A stretch of 31,929 nt of DNA, taken from assembly GCA_964540005.1 (NCBI GenBank), contig CAZILN010000062.1, positions 1 to 31,929 on the forward strand. The letters are read 5' to 3'. The stretch comes from CAZILN01 sp964540005. Its GTDB lineage: Bacteria; Bacteroidota; Bacteroidia; Bacteroidales; SM23-62. Of this stretch, positions 22,353 through 31,120 are shown piece after piece. Within the stretch, counting starts at the first letter, position 1, and every line of letters begins with the position of its first letter. The notes under the pieces are model-generated. The model was not told the DNA's origin and did no database searches. It saw only the letters and a program-made list of their open reading frames with translations. The position numbers and the translations under genes are program-made.

Positions 22353-24572
22353 ATGGAAGTCACAGTAGAAACCGCCCGTGAGATAGGCCTGATCCCGGAA
22401 GAATTTAACATGATCAAAGACATTCTCGGACGCACACCGAATTACACCGAATTATCAATATTTGCGGTGATGTGGTCGGAGCATGCTTCCTATAAGAACT
22501 CAATAAAATGGCTGAAGACCCTTCCACGGGATGGCAAAAACCTGCTGGTGGGAGCCGGTGAGGAAAATGCCGGGCTTGTCGACATAGGTAACGGGCTGGC
22601 CTGTGCCTTCAAAATCGAATCCCATAACCATCCCTGTGCCATTGAACCCTACCAGGGGGCTGCTACAGGTGTGGGGGGTATCAACAGGGACATATTCACC
22701 ATGGGTGCCCGGCCGGTTGCCCAGTTGAACAGCCTGCGCTTCGGGGACCCTGCACTCGAGCGGACCAAATGGCTGATAAAGGGTGTAGTAAAGGGGATAG
22801 GCGATTATGGTAATTCCTTTGGCGTGCCGGTAGTTGGCGGCGAAGTCTTTTTTGATGATTGCTATAACACCAACCCGCTGGTTAATGCCATGTCGGTGGG
22901 TATTGTCAAGCAGGGGGAGGTAATATCTGCCACTGCTGGCGGAACAGGAAATCCTATATATATTGTTGGTTCATCTACCGGGAAAGACGGTATACACGGG
23001 GCCACTTTTGCCTCGGCCGACATAACCGATGATTCAGCCGATGATATTCCTTCCATACAGGTAGGCGACCCCTTTATGGAAAAACTCCTGCTTGAAGCCT
23101 CCCTCGAACTGAACCAGTCGGGGGCAGTAATAGGGATGCAGGATATGGGAGCTGCCGGGATCATATGTTCCACTTCGGAAATGTCTGCCCGCGGTAAAGT
23201 GGGCATGAAGATTGACCTGGGCAAGGTGCCGTTGAGGCAGCAGAACATGGAGGCCTGGGAGATATTGCTGTCTGAGTCACAGGAGCGCATGCTGGTATGT
23301 GTGGAGAAAGGCAAGGAGAAGATCGTGGAGGAAATTTTCGATAAATGGGACCTGAACTGCCAGATCATAGGGGAGGTGATTGACCAGGACAGGCTGCAGT
23401 TCTATGTCGGGAATGAACTGGTGGCAGATGTGCCGGCTTTTGACCTGGTGCTTGGCGGGGGAGCCCCCGTATACGACAGGGAATATAAGGAACCGGCTTA
23501 TTATAAGAAGTATAAGGAATTTAATCCGGAAGATGTGCCCGAACCGGAGGACCTGAAAGAGGTCTCATGTCACCTGGTAGGTCATCCCAACCTTGCCTCC
23601 AAACAATGGGTGTATGAGCAGTACGATACCATGGTGCGGACCAATAATATGAGCACTAATTTCCCGGCTGACGGGGGAGTGGTCAATATTAAGGGAACCA
23701 ATACAGCCCTGGCCCTGACTACGGATTGTAACTCAAGGTACGTTAAAGCAGATCCGAAAAAGGGCACAATGATTGCCGTCGCCGAGGCAGCCCGTAACAT
23801 TGTTTGCTCGGGAGGCGACCCGGTAGCCATTACCAATTGCCTGAATTTTGGCAACCCTTATAATCCTGAAGTATACTGGCAGTTCACCGAAGCGATAAAA
23901 GGTATGGGTGAGGCCTGCCGTAAATTCGACACACCGGTAACCGGCGGTAATGTAAGTTTTTATAACCAGGCCAGCCTGGGTGATACAACAGAGCCGATCC
24001 ACCCCACACCGGTGATAGGGATGCTGGGTATTTTGCAGGACAAAAACCATATGATGACCCTGACCTTTAAGGATAAGGGGGATATGATCTTCCTTATCGG
24101 GGAATCCAGTAATGATATTGCCTGCTCACAGTATATCTATTCCTATCACGGGATAAAGGAAAGTCCGGCCCCGGAATTCGACCTGGACTTTGAATTCAGG
24201 GTTCAGTCCGCGGTTAAAGGATTGATACAGAAGAACCTGGTGAGGTCAGCTCATGATGTATCCGACGGAGGTTTGTTTCTGAACCTGGTAGAATCTTCCC
24301 TGCCCGGGGACCTGGGGTTTGATATCACTTCACCGGCAGAAGTGCGGAAGGATGCCTTCCTGTTTGGTGAATCCCAAAGCAGGATTGTCGTTTCGGTTAC
24401 TAACAGCCGGGAAACTGATTTTATTGACTTTATGATGGATGCAGGCCTGCCTTTTTCAGCACTGGGTCATGTAACCAAAGGTGAATTACGGATTGATGAC
24501 CAGTCTTTCGGGTTCATCAGCGATGTAAAAAAGATCTATCAGTCGGCCATTCAGAATTTGTTATCTGAATAG
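22353..24572 (+). CDS. purL: Phosphoribosylformylglycinamidine synthase subunit PurL
   Basis: PurL converts FGAR to FGAM using ATP and ammonia supplied by PurQ. The 739-residue length is that of the small PurL found with separate PurQ/PurS, unlike the ~1300-residue fused form. Motifs include MWSEHASYKNS near the N-terminus, IESHNHPCAIEPYQGAATGVGGINRDI, GNSFGVPVVGGEVFFDDCY, MQDMGAAGIICSTSEMSARG and CNSRYVKADPKKGTMIAVAEAARNIVCSGGDPVAI. ATG at 22353 follows a -7 promoter element. No purQ or purS neighbour is in the window. Confidence 0.97.
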   Translation: MEVTVETAREIGLIPEEFNMIKDILGRTPNYTELSIFAVMWSEHASYKNSIKWLKTLPRDGKNLLVGAGEENAGLVDIGNGLACAFKIESHNHPCAIEPYQGAATGVGGINRDIFTMGARPVAQLNSLRFGDPALERTKWLIKGVVKGIGDYGNSFGVPVVGGEVFFDDCYNTNPLVNAMSVGIVKQGEVISATAGGTGNPIYIVGSSTGKDGIHGATFASADITDDSADDIPSIQVGDPFMEKLLLEASLELNQSGAVIGMQDMGAAGIICSTSEMSARGKVGMKIDLGKVPLRQQNMEAWEILLSESQERMLVCVEKGKEKIVEEIFDKWDLNCQIIGEVIDQDRLQFYVGNELVADVPAFDLVLGGGAPVYDREYKEPAYYKKYKEFNPEDVPEPEDLKEVSCHLVGHPNLASKQWVYEQYDTMVRTNNMSTNFPADGGVVNIKGTNTALALTTDCNSRYVKADPKKGTMIAVAEAARNIVCSGGDPVAITNCLNFGNPYNPEVYWQFTEAIKGMGEACRKFDTPVTGGNVSFYNQASLGDTTEPIHPTPVIGMLGILQDKNHMMTLTFKDKGDMIFLIGESSNDIACSQYIYSYHGIKESPAPEFDLDFEFRVQSAVKGLIQKNLVRSAHDVSDGGLFLNLVESSLPGDLGFDITSPAEVRKDAFLFGESQSRIVVSVTNSRETDFIDFMMDAGLPFSALGHVTKGELRIDDQSFGFISDVKKIYQSAIQNLLSE

Positions 24573-24647
24573 GAGGGTCTTCCCCTTGAAGGTAAATCAT
24601 ACTAAGTCCTGCATGTTTTCGTTTGGATCAATGTTAAACCTGTTGTT

Positions 24648-25361
24648 TTGAACCATAAGAAATCCATACTACTTGTTTTGTTTTCCGGGATCCTGATGGC
24701 CGGATCCGCGCAGGTTAAAAAAGTACAGAACGATCCGGCCTATGATTATAAATGGCTGCATTTCGGTTTCACTGTGGGACTGAACACCATGGATTTTTCG
24801 TTCCGCCGGCCCGGTAATCCCGCCCTGTTTGCCGATGTAAGCCGGGTGACCCCCGGTTTCCAGGTCATGATAGTCTCCGAGCTAAGGATAAATGATTACT
24901 TTTCCTTTCGCTTTTTGCCGGGTATTACTTTCGGACAGAGGGAACTCACTTTCTTCACTAAGGATGCGCAGAGCGGGGATATGGTTCTGGACCGCAGGAT
25001 GACCGTTGAATCGAACTATATTGACTTCCCTCTGATCTTCAAATATAAGTCCAAGCGCATCAATAACTACCGTCCCTTTCTCATTTCCGGACTGACCCCC
25101 AGGTACGATATGGCCGCCAGGAAGGATTATGAATCAGATTCTGAAATATTTATAAGATTGAAGCACATGGACCTGGCCTATGAGTTCGGGGTCGGACTGG
25201 ATAATTACCTGCAGTATTTTAAATTTACCACGGAACTTAAGATCTCAGTAGGATTGAGGGATATGCTTGTGCACGTGCCGGATGCCCAGGAACCACAGTA
25301 TGCAAATTCCATAGACCGCCTGAATTCATACGTACTCATGCTCTGCTTTCATTTCGAGTAA
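24648..25361 (+). CDS. porT: Type IX secretion system protein PorT (TTG start)
   Basis: PorT (SprT in gliding Bacteroidota) is an outer-membrane protein required for T9SS. The 237-residue length and sequence fit: a signal peptide (MNHKKSILLVLFSGILMAGS, cleaved near AQ at 22) and the family N-terminus YDYKWLHFGFTVGLNTMDFSFRR. Barrel strands follow, such as FSFRFLPGITFGQRELTFF, YIDFPLIFKYKSK and MDLAYEFGVGLDNYLQYF, with a C-terminal MLCFHFE. The start is TTG at 24648-24650, with no in-frame ATG nearby. Its 3' end overlaps the convergent TrmH gene by 26 bases, and TamL follows, an arrangement (sprT, TrmH, BamA-like gene) I recall from Flavobacterium. Confidence 0.85.
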   Translation: MNHKKSILLVLFSGILMAGSAQVKKVQNDPAYDYKWLHFGFTVGLNTMDFSFRRPGNPALFADVSRVTPGFQVMIVSELRINDYFSFRFLPGITFGQRELTFFTKDAQSGDMVLDRRMTVESNYIDFPLIFKYKSKRINNYRPFLISGLTPRYDMAARKDYESDSEIFIRLKHMDLAYEFGVGLDNYLQYFKFTTELKISVGLRDMLVHVPDAQEPQYANSIDRLNSYVLMLCFHFE

Positions 25362-26130
25362 GCTCCGAACATACGATTGCTGCGGCGGCCGCCACATTCA
25401 GGGAATCCGGACCACGGGATCCCCAGCGGGAGGGAATCATTAACTTATGTTCTATAAAGGGCAGGAGCTCGCCGGAGATACCCTTTGATTCATTTCCAAG
25501 GATGATGAATCCCTTATCCTTAAAGGGTTCGTCGTGTATGCTTATTCCTTCCAGGACAGTCCCGTAGATCCCGAACCCGGTCCCTCCCCCTGATCCGGCC
25601 TTTTTACTGAATTCAGTCAGCAATTCAGTCAGCTTGCGGTAAAACACCTTAACCCTCAGGAAAGAGCCCATACTGGCCTGTATAGACTTGGGGTTATAAA
25701 GGTCGGCACTGTCCATGGAGCAGATAATGGTCCCGATGCCAAACCAGTCGGCTATCCTTATAATAGTGCCCAGATTACCCGGATCCTGTATGCGGTCAAG
25801 GACCAGTGAATAGCCTTCCTGTATCAGTCCGGGATCCCACTCTTCCTTAAAATGAGAAACAAGCGCAAGTATATCCCGGGGGGTTTTCTGCAGGCTGATC
25901 TGCTTAAGCTCTTTCTGGTCAATCACCTCATAGTCTATCTGTTCCGGAAGTTCTTCCCTGATAAGTTCCAAACCTGATCCGGTGATATACAGCGAATGGA
26001 TCTTTTCCGGTTTTTCAGCCAGTATCTCCCTGACGATCTTCCAGCCTTCGGCAATAAACAGCTCATGAGACTTGCGGAACTTATTCTGGCTGAGCGAACG
26101 TATCAGCTTTATTCTGGCTTTACTGAGCAT
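25336..26130 (-). CDS. TrmH/SpoU-family RNA 2'-O-methyltransferase
   Basis: The 264-residue protein has an N-terminal substrate-binding domain (SLSQNKFRKSHELFIAEGWKIVREIL) and a C-terminal knotted SPOUT domain. The latter shows LVLDRIQDPGNLGTIIRIADWFGIGTIICSMDSADLYNPKSIQASMGSFLRV, FIILGNESKGIS and IPSRWGSRGPDSLNVAAAAAIVCSEL, all three SpoU motifs including the N-x-G catalytic-site region. It probably 2'-O-methylates a ribose in rRNA or tRNA; the target is not determined. It starts 66 bases from the divergent tamL and converges into porT. Confidence 0.95.
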   Translation of the reverse strand: MLSKARIKLIRSLSQNKFRKSHELFIAEGWKIVREILAEKPEKIHSLYITGSGLELIREELPEQIDYEVIDQKELKQISLQKTPRDILALVSHFKEEWDPGLIQEGYSLVLDRIQDPGNLGTIIRIADWFGIGTIICSMDSADLYNPKSIQASMGSFLRVKVFYRKLTELLTEFSKKAGSGGGTGFGIYGTVLEGISIHDEPFKDKGFIILGNESKGISGELLPFIEHKLMIPSRWGSRGPDSLNVAAAAAIVCSELTRNESRA

Positions 26131-26161
26131 TGTGGCAATATCAAAGCTTTATTAAATGTTA

Positions 26162-26169
26162 TATATTTG
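26162..26169 (+). promoter_or_regulatory. tamL -7 promoter element
   Basis: TATATTTG matches TAnnTTTG and lies 28 bases before the TTG start, leaving a leader of about 21 bases. No TTTG is seen at the expected -33 spacing. Confidence 0.5.
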
Positions 26170-26196
26170 CTATCAATATAACAATTATTTGTTCCC

Positions 26197-28527
26197 TTGA
26201 CAATTCATGGTCCCAGACATATCCTGCACATTGGCCGAATCCTGTTATTCCTGCCGGCAATAATTTTCCTGACATATTCCTGCACCAGTACCCGGCATGT
26301 CCCTGATGACCGGTACCTTCTCGATGCATACAGGGTGGAGGTAGATAATGACCTGATCGATAAGGCTGAACTGAAGAATTACATCAAGCCCAAACCCAAC
26401 AAAAAGGTACTCGGGATGAAATTTTACCTGGCGCTGTATAACCTGTCAAAGAAGGATAAGGATAATGGTTTTAACCGCTGGCTCAGGAAAATCGGTGAGG
26501 AACCTGTCATATATGATGAATTCGATACGGAGAAAAACAGCAAGCAGATCAAGTTATACCTGGAGAATAAGGGATACTACTATGCAAAGGTCAGTGATAC
26601 GGTCAGGCTCCGTAAGAAAAAAGCCAGGATTAATTACGATGTCACGACCGGCGAGCCGTTTATTATTAAAAATATTGCCTATAGTTTTGAGGATACCACC
26701 ATCATGTCACTTGTCCTGGAGGACACGGTGAATTCAGTGATCAGGAAACAGGATGTTTTTGATGTGGATCTGCTTCAGCAGGAGCGAGACAGGATAGCAA
26801 CAAAACTGCAGCAATCGGGTTATTTCAATTTTAATAAGGATTATATCTATTTCAGGGGGGATACTGCAAGGGAAGACTTGCTGGTCGATCTCACTGTAGA
26901 GATCAAGAAATACCTTCTGAGGACGCCAGCAGGCGCTTACATTCAGGCTCCCCACAGGAAATACCGGATCAGCAATGTGCAGGTCTTTCTTAACTATGAC
27001 TCACGGACTGCATTATCTGATCCGCTTGCTTACCGGGCTGGACTCGACAGTCTCAGCTTTGATGGTATCAGCTTCCTGTACGAGGGAAAAATCGAGATCA
27101 GTCCCACCATTATCGCTCAGTCCATTTTTATACTGCCGGGTGAAGAGTACGATATTTACAATGTTGAACAAAGCTATAAGCACCTTCGCGGACTGCGGAT
27201 CTTTAAGATGGTAAATATTGAGTTCTCAGAAACGGATACCTCTGTGCAATATATGAAGGATATTTATGACCTGGACTGCCGGGTGTACCTTTCTCCAATG
27301 ACCCGGCAGAATTATACCGTGGAACTTACCGGCACCAATTCTGATGGTAATATTGGAGTGGCCGGGAACCTGAATTATATGCACAGGAACCTCTTCGGGG
27401 GTGCTGAGAACTTTAATTTCACTATCAAAGGAGGGATGGAAGCGCTACGGGACAGCAACGAGAATATTAACTGGATGGTTGAATACGGTGCTGAGGCAAG
27501 GATTACATTCCCCAAGTTCATGCTGCCTTTCAAGCATGAGAGTTTTATCAGGAAATACAATCCGAAAACAAACCTGAGCATTGGCTTTAACTACCAGAGA
27601 AGGCCGGATTATACACGGGCCGTTACCAATACCGCTTTTGGATACATGTGGAGAGGCAACAAAAACCTTACACATTTTGTAAATCCCATTGAGCTTAGCC
27701 TGGTACAAATGCTGGAGTCCACTGCGGATTTCGATTCCTTGATTACCGATACATATCTTGAACACAGTTTCGAGGATAAACTCATCCAGTCCGCCAGCTA
27801 TTCTCTCGTGTTTAACAATCAGGATATTAATAAGTTAAAAGATTTCTTCTATTTCAGGTATAATATTGAATCCTCGGGATTACTGTTATCATCAGGCAGC
27901 AGAGTTTTAAGCATACAAAATGAAGCTGAAAGGTACACTCTTCTGGGTACTGAATTCAGCCAGTATATAAAATCAGGTATTGATTTCAGGTATTATAACA
28001 TTCTTGACGATCATTCCAGCCTGATCTTCAGGTTGTTCATGGGAGCTGCCCTTCCCTATGGTAACTCCAGCACCATACCCTTTGAAAGACAATATTTCAC
28101 AGGAGGTGCAAACGGGATAAGGGCCTGGCAGGTACGCGACCTGGGTCCGGGTTCCTCCCTGAAGCAGAGTAAATACCCGAATAAAACGGGAGATATTAAA
28201 CTGGAGGGAAATTTTGAGTATCGTTTCAAGCTATTCTGGGTGCTGGAAGGAGCGCTGTTTCTTGATGCCGGGAATATATGGGCGATAAACCAGGAGAATG
28301 CCTCACAGGATCCCCTGTTCGAAGATGCCCGGTTTAAGTGGGACAAGTTTTATAAAGATATCGCTGTGGGGACCGGATTCGGTGCCCGCCTGGATTTTGA
28401 TTTTTTCATTTTCAGGCTGGATCTTGGTATCAAGGTAAAAGACCCGCAGGGACAGTGGTGGGTGATGCTGGATAATGAATATCAGAACAGGGTCCAGATG
28501 AACCTGGCCATAGGCTATCCTTTCTGA
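26197..28527 (+). CDS. tamL: TamL, BamA-like outer-membrane lipoprotein (TTG start)
   Basis: The 776-residue protein fits TamL of the Bacteroidota translocation and assembly module. It has an N-terminal hydrophobic signal then Cys in LTYSCTSTRHVPDDRYLL. POTRA-type segments cover roughly 40-350 (KPKPNKKVLGMKFYLALYNLSKK, NGFNRWLRKIGEEPVI). A C-terminal barrel follows with FTGGANGIRAWQVRDLGPGS and ending VQMNLAIGYPF. The residues before the Cys (T-Y-S) are not an ideal lipobox, so lipidation is uncertain. TTG at 26197 is the start that precedes the signal. Position next to trmH and porT is as I recall from other Bacteroidota. TamB, usually nearby, is not the next gene here. Confidence 0.88.
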   Translation: MTIHGPRHILHIGRILLFLPAIIFLTYSCTSTRHVPDDRYLLDAYRVEVDNDLIDKAELKNYIKPKPNKKVLGMKFYLALYNLSKKDKDNGFNRWLRKIGEEPVIYDEFDTEKNSKQIKLYLENKGYYYAKVSDTVRLRKKKARINYDVTTGEPFIIKNIAYSFEDTTIMSLVLEDTVNSVIRKQDVFDVDLLQQERDRIATKLQQSGYFNFNKDYIYFRGDTAREDLLVDLTVEIKKYLLRTPAGAYIQAPHRKYRISNVQVFLNYDSRTALSDPLAYRAGLDSLSFDGISFLYEGKIEISPTIIAQSIFILPGEEYDIYNVEQSYKHLRGLRIFKMVNIEFSETDTSVQYMKDIYDLDCRVYLSPMTRQNYTVELTGTNSDGNIGVAGNLNYMHRNLFGGAENFNFTIKGGMEALRDSNENINWMVEYGAEARITFPKFMLPFKHESFIRKYNPKTNLSIGFNYQRRPDYTRAVTNTAFGYMWRGNKNLTHFVNPIELSLVQMLESTADFDSLITDTYLEHSFEDKLIQSASYSLVFNNQDINKLKDFFYFRYNIESSGLLLSSGSRVLSIQNEAERYTLLGTEFSQYIKSGIDFRYYNILDDHSSLIFRLFMGAALPYGNSSTIPFERQYFTGGANGIRAWQVRDLGPGSSLKQSKYPNKTGDIKLEGNFEYRFKLFWVLEGALFLDAGNIWAINQENASQDPLFEDARFKWDKFYKDIAVGTGFGARLDFDFFIFRLDLGIKVKDPQGQWWVMLDNEYQNRVQMNLAIGYPF

Positions 28528-28551
28528 TATAAAATGCCAAAAACCTCGCTG

Positions 28552-28587
28552 TTTGTTTAGGTACTTTTTTATATTATCCTAAATTTG
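28552..28587 (+). promoter_or_regulatory. Aldolase gene promoter (-7 box, weak -33)
   Basis: TAAATTTG (28580-28587) matches TAnnTTTG, giving a leader of about 43 bases to the ATG. The upstream TTTG (28552-28555) is spaced 24 bases, more than the usual 19-21, so the -33 assignment is uncertain. Confidence 0.5.
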
Positions 28588-28636
28588 CGGAATTATTTCA
28601 GCAACTTATTTTAATAACCTTTATAATTATTCAGCC

Positions 28637-29716
28637 ATGTCAGAAAAAATACTCGATAAGGTTTCTCCCGGTGTGATTACCGGTGATGATGTACAGGAAG
28701 TATTCCGGATTGCCAGGGAGAATGCATTTGCCATCCCCGGTGTCAATGTTGTGGGAACCAATACCGTTAATGCCGTAATGGAAGCGGCCAGGGAGGTAAA
28801 TTCACCCGTGATCATACAATTCTCCAACGGCGGGGCCCAGTTCTGGGCTGGCAAAGGCCTTTCCAATGAAGGGCAGAGGGCCACTGTAATTGGAGCAAAA
28901 ATAGGGGCCATCCATATTCACCACCTGGCGGAGCTTTACGGGATACCTGTCATCCTTCACACCGATCATTGCGCCCGCAAACTGCTGCCTTGGATAGACG
29001 GATTGCTGGATGCAGGCGAAAAACATTTTGAACAATACGGGAAACCCCTGTTCAGTTCGCATATGATCGACCTGTCTGCAGAGCCCCTGGGAGAGAACAT
29101 AGAGACCTGTAAGGGGTATCTTGAGAGGATGAAAAGGATGAACATGACCCTGGAGATTGAACTGGGAGTGACCGGTGGCGAAGAAGACGGAGTTGACCAC
29201 TCCGGCATTGACAGTTCTAAATTATACACCCAGCCCGAGGAAGTTGCCTTTGCCTATGAAGAACTGCTGAAGGTCTCACCAAGATTTACCATTGCGGCAG
29301 CTTTCGGGAACGTCCACGGTGTTTACAAGCCCGGCAATGTAAAACTGACACCGGTTATCCTGAATAATTCACAGAAATATATAGCTGAGAAATATGGTAC
29401 GGCAGATAAGCCTGTCAATTTCGTGTTCCACGGGGGATCGGGGTCCGGCAGGGAAGAGATCAGGGAAGCCATAGGATACGGAGTTATCAAGATGAACATC
29501 GATACCGACACACAGTGGGCTTACTGGGACGGGGTCAGGGCATACGAAGCTGCCAACCATGACTACCTTCAGGGACAGATAGGTAATCCTGATGGAGAGG
29601 ACCAACCCAATAAGAAAAAGTACGATCCCCGTGTATGGCTCCGCAAAGGTGAGGAAGCCATGATCGAACGGCTGAAGGTGGCATTCGAGGACCTTAACTG
29701 CATCAACCGGAATTAA
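28637..29716 (+). CDS. fba: Class II fructose-bisphosphate aldolase
   Basis: Class II aldolases use a divalent metal to cleave fructose-1,6-bisphosphate to dihydroxyacetone phosphate and glyceraldehyde-3-phosphate. The 359-residue protein is of the FbaA type. It shows SPVIIQFSNGGAQFWAGKG, HTDHCARKLLPWIDG (catalytic Asp and metal His), LEIELGVTGGEEDGVDHSG, AAFGNVHGVYKPGNVKL (metal His), FVFHGGSGSGREEIREAI (phosphate-binding GGSG, metal His) and GVIKMNIDTDTQWAYWDG. Its stop shares one base with the start of the transporter gene (TAATG), so the two are translationally coupled. Confidence 0.97.
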   Translation: MSEKILDKVSPGVITGDDVQEVFRIARENAFAIPGVNVVGTNTVNAVMEAAREVNSPVIIQFSNGGAQFWAGKGLSNEGQRATVIGAKIGAIHIHHLAELYGIPVILHTDHCARKLLPWIDGLLDAGEKHFEQYGKPLFSSHMIDLSAEPLGENIETCKGYLERMKRMNMTLEIELGVTGGEEDGVDHSGIDSSKLYTQPEEVAFAYEELLKVSPRFTIAAAFGNVHGVYKPGNVKLTPVILNNSQKYIAEKYGTADKPVNFVFHGGSGSGREEIREAIGYGVIKMNIDTDTQWAYWDGVRAYEAANHDYLQGQIGNPDGEDQPNKKKYDPRVWLRKGEEAMIERLKVAFEDLNCINRN

Positions 29717-31080
29717 TGTCAGCTCCCGGACCTTCAGGAAGAGACAGTTTCAGCAGTAATATAGGCATCATTGCCGCTGCTGCCGGCTCGGCCATCGGAC
29801 TAGGCAACATATGGCGTTTCCCTTATGTGGTGGGTGAAAACGGTGGGGCCGCCTTCCTTTTCATTTACCTGGGAATAATACTGGCCCTGGGGATCCCTGC
29901 GATGCTTTCCGAATTTACCATTGGCCGGAGAGCCCAGAGAAATCCCATAGGGGCATTTCTGAAACTGGTACCAGGTAAACCCTGGTTCCTGGTAGGTTTT
30001 ATGGGGGTGGGGGCTGCATTTATGATACTGGCATTTTATGCTGCCGTTGCAGGCTGGACCCTGGAGTATATTTACCAGTCACTTACCGGTTCGTTTTCGG
30101 GGAAGAGTCCGGAAGAACTAGATCAGATGTTTACCGGTTTCAGGGAAGGATCCTGGCGTCCGCTGCTATGGTTCCTGCTGTTCATGATATTAACTACTGC
30201 TATCGTAATATCGGGGGTAAAGAAGGGAATCGAAAGGTACTCAAAGATACTGATGCCCGTCCTGCTGGCCATTCTTATAATACTTATTATCAGGGCCCTT
30301 ACACTTCCGGGTGCCGGAGCCGGGTTGGAATTCCTCTTTAAACCGGATTTCAGCAAGATTACGACCGGCACATTGATGCAGGCTCTTGGACAGGCATTTT
30401 TCTCATTGAGCATAGGTATGGGGACACTGATAACCTACGGATCCTATATCCGGAAACAGGATAATCTGGGTCGTACTGCTATGAGTGTGGCATTTGCAGA
30501 TACCCTGATTGCTGTCCTGGCAGGGATAGCGATTTTTCCGGCTGTTTTTGCTTTCGGCATCGATCCGGCTGCTGAAGAGGGACTGGTTTTTATCACCCTC
30601 CCTGTTATTTTCCAGAAGATGCCCGGAGGCAACATCTTTTCGGTGATGTTCTTTGTACTGCTGGCTGTTGCCGCCCTGACTTCCACCATATCAATGCTCG
30701 AGGTTGTAGTCGCCTATTTCGTTGAAGAGCTGAAAATGGTTCGCAGGAAGGCTGCACTAATCGCGGCAGGTCTTATTTCCATTCTCGGACTCCTGGCAGC
30801 CGGATCCTGGGGCATGTTTTCCGGACTGACACTCTTTGGCAGAAACATCTTCACTATTCTGAACTTTGCATCTGTCAACATCCTGCTTCCCCTTGTCGGA
30901 TTATTCATAGTCATTTTTACCGCATGGTTTTTGGGGAAGAAAGCAGTTAAACAGGAGCTGTCTAATGATGGCAGCCTTAAAGTAAGGTACTGGCCCGTAT
31001 TCCTGTTTATAATCAAATTCATTGCTCCTCTGGCCATAGCACTGGTATTCATGAACAGTATGGGCCTGATAAATTTCTGA
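29716..31080 (+). CDS. Sodium-dependent transporter, NSS/SNF family
   Basis: The neurotransmitter:sodium symporter family (LeuT fold) couples Na+ to amino-acid-like substrates. The first helix has the family core GSAIGLGNIWRFPYVVGENGGAAF, with the unwound G-x-G-N-x-W-R-F-P segment that forms the Na+ and substrate sites, followed by FIYLGIILALGIPAMLSEFTIGRRA. About eleven or twelve hydrophobic segments follow. The 454-residue length is in range for the bacterial family; the end (KFIAPLAIALVFMNSMGLINF) is a final helix. Substrate not determined. It overlaps the aldolase stop by one base. Confidence 0.94.
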   Translation: MSAPGPSGRDSFSSNIGIIAAAAGSAIGLGNIWRFPYVVGENGGAAFLFIYLGIILALGIPAMLSEFTIGRRAQRNPIGAFLKLVPGKPWFLVGFMGVGAAFMILAFYAAVAGWTLEYIYQSLTGSFSGKSPEELDQMFTGFREGSWRPLLWFLLFMILTTAIVISGVKKGIERYSKILMPVLLAILIILIIRALTLPGAGAGLEFLFKPDFSKITTGTLMQALGQAFFSLSIGMGTLITYGSYIRKQDNLGRTAMSVAFADTLIAVLAGIAIFPAVFAFGIDPAAEEGLVFITLPVIFQKMPGGNIFSVMFFVLLAVAALTSTISMLEVVVAYFVEELKMVRRKAALIAAGLISILGLLAAGSWGMFSGLTLFGRNIFTILNFASVNILLPLVGLFIVIFTAWFLGKKAVKQELSNDGSLKVRYWPVFLFIIKFIAPLAIALVFMNSMGLINF

Positions 31081-31120
31081 TCATCACAGGGAAGCAGGAC
31101 TTCCCCCAGCAGGTAACACC

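Noticed and set aside
22862..23368. 168-residue minus-strand ORF
   Set aside because: It lies wholly antisense within purL and shows no domain or start context.
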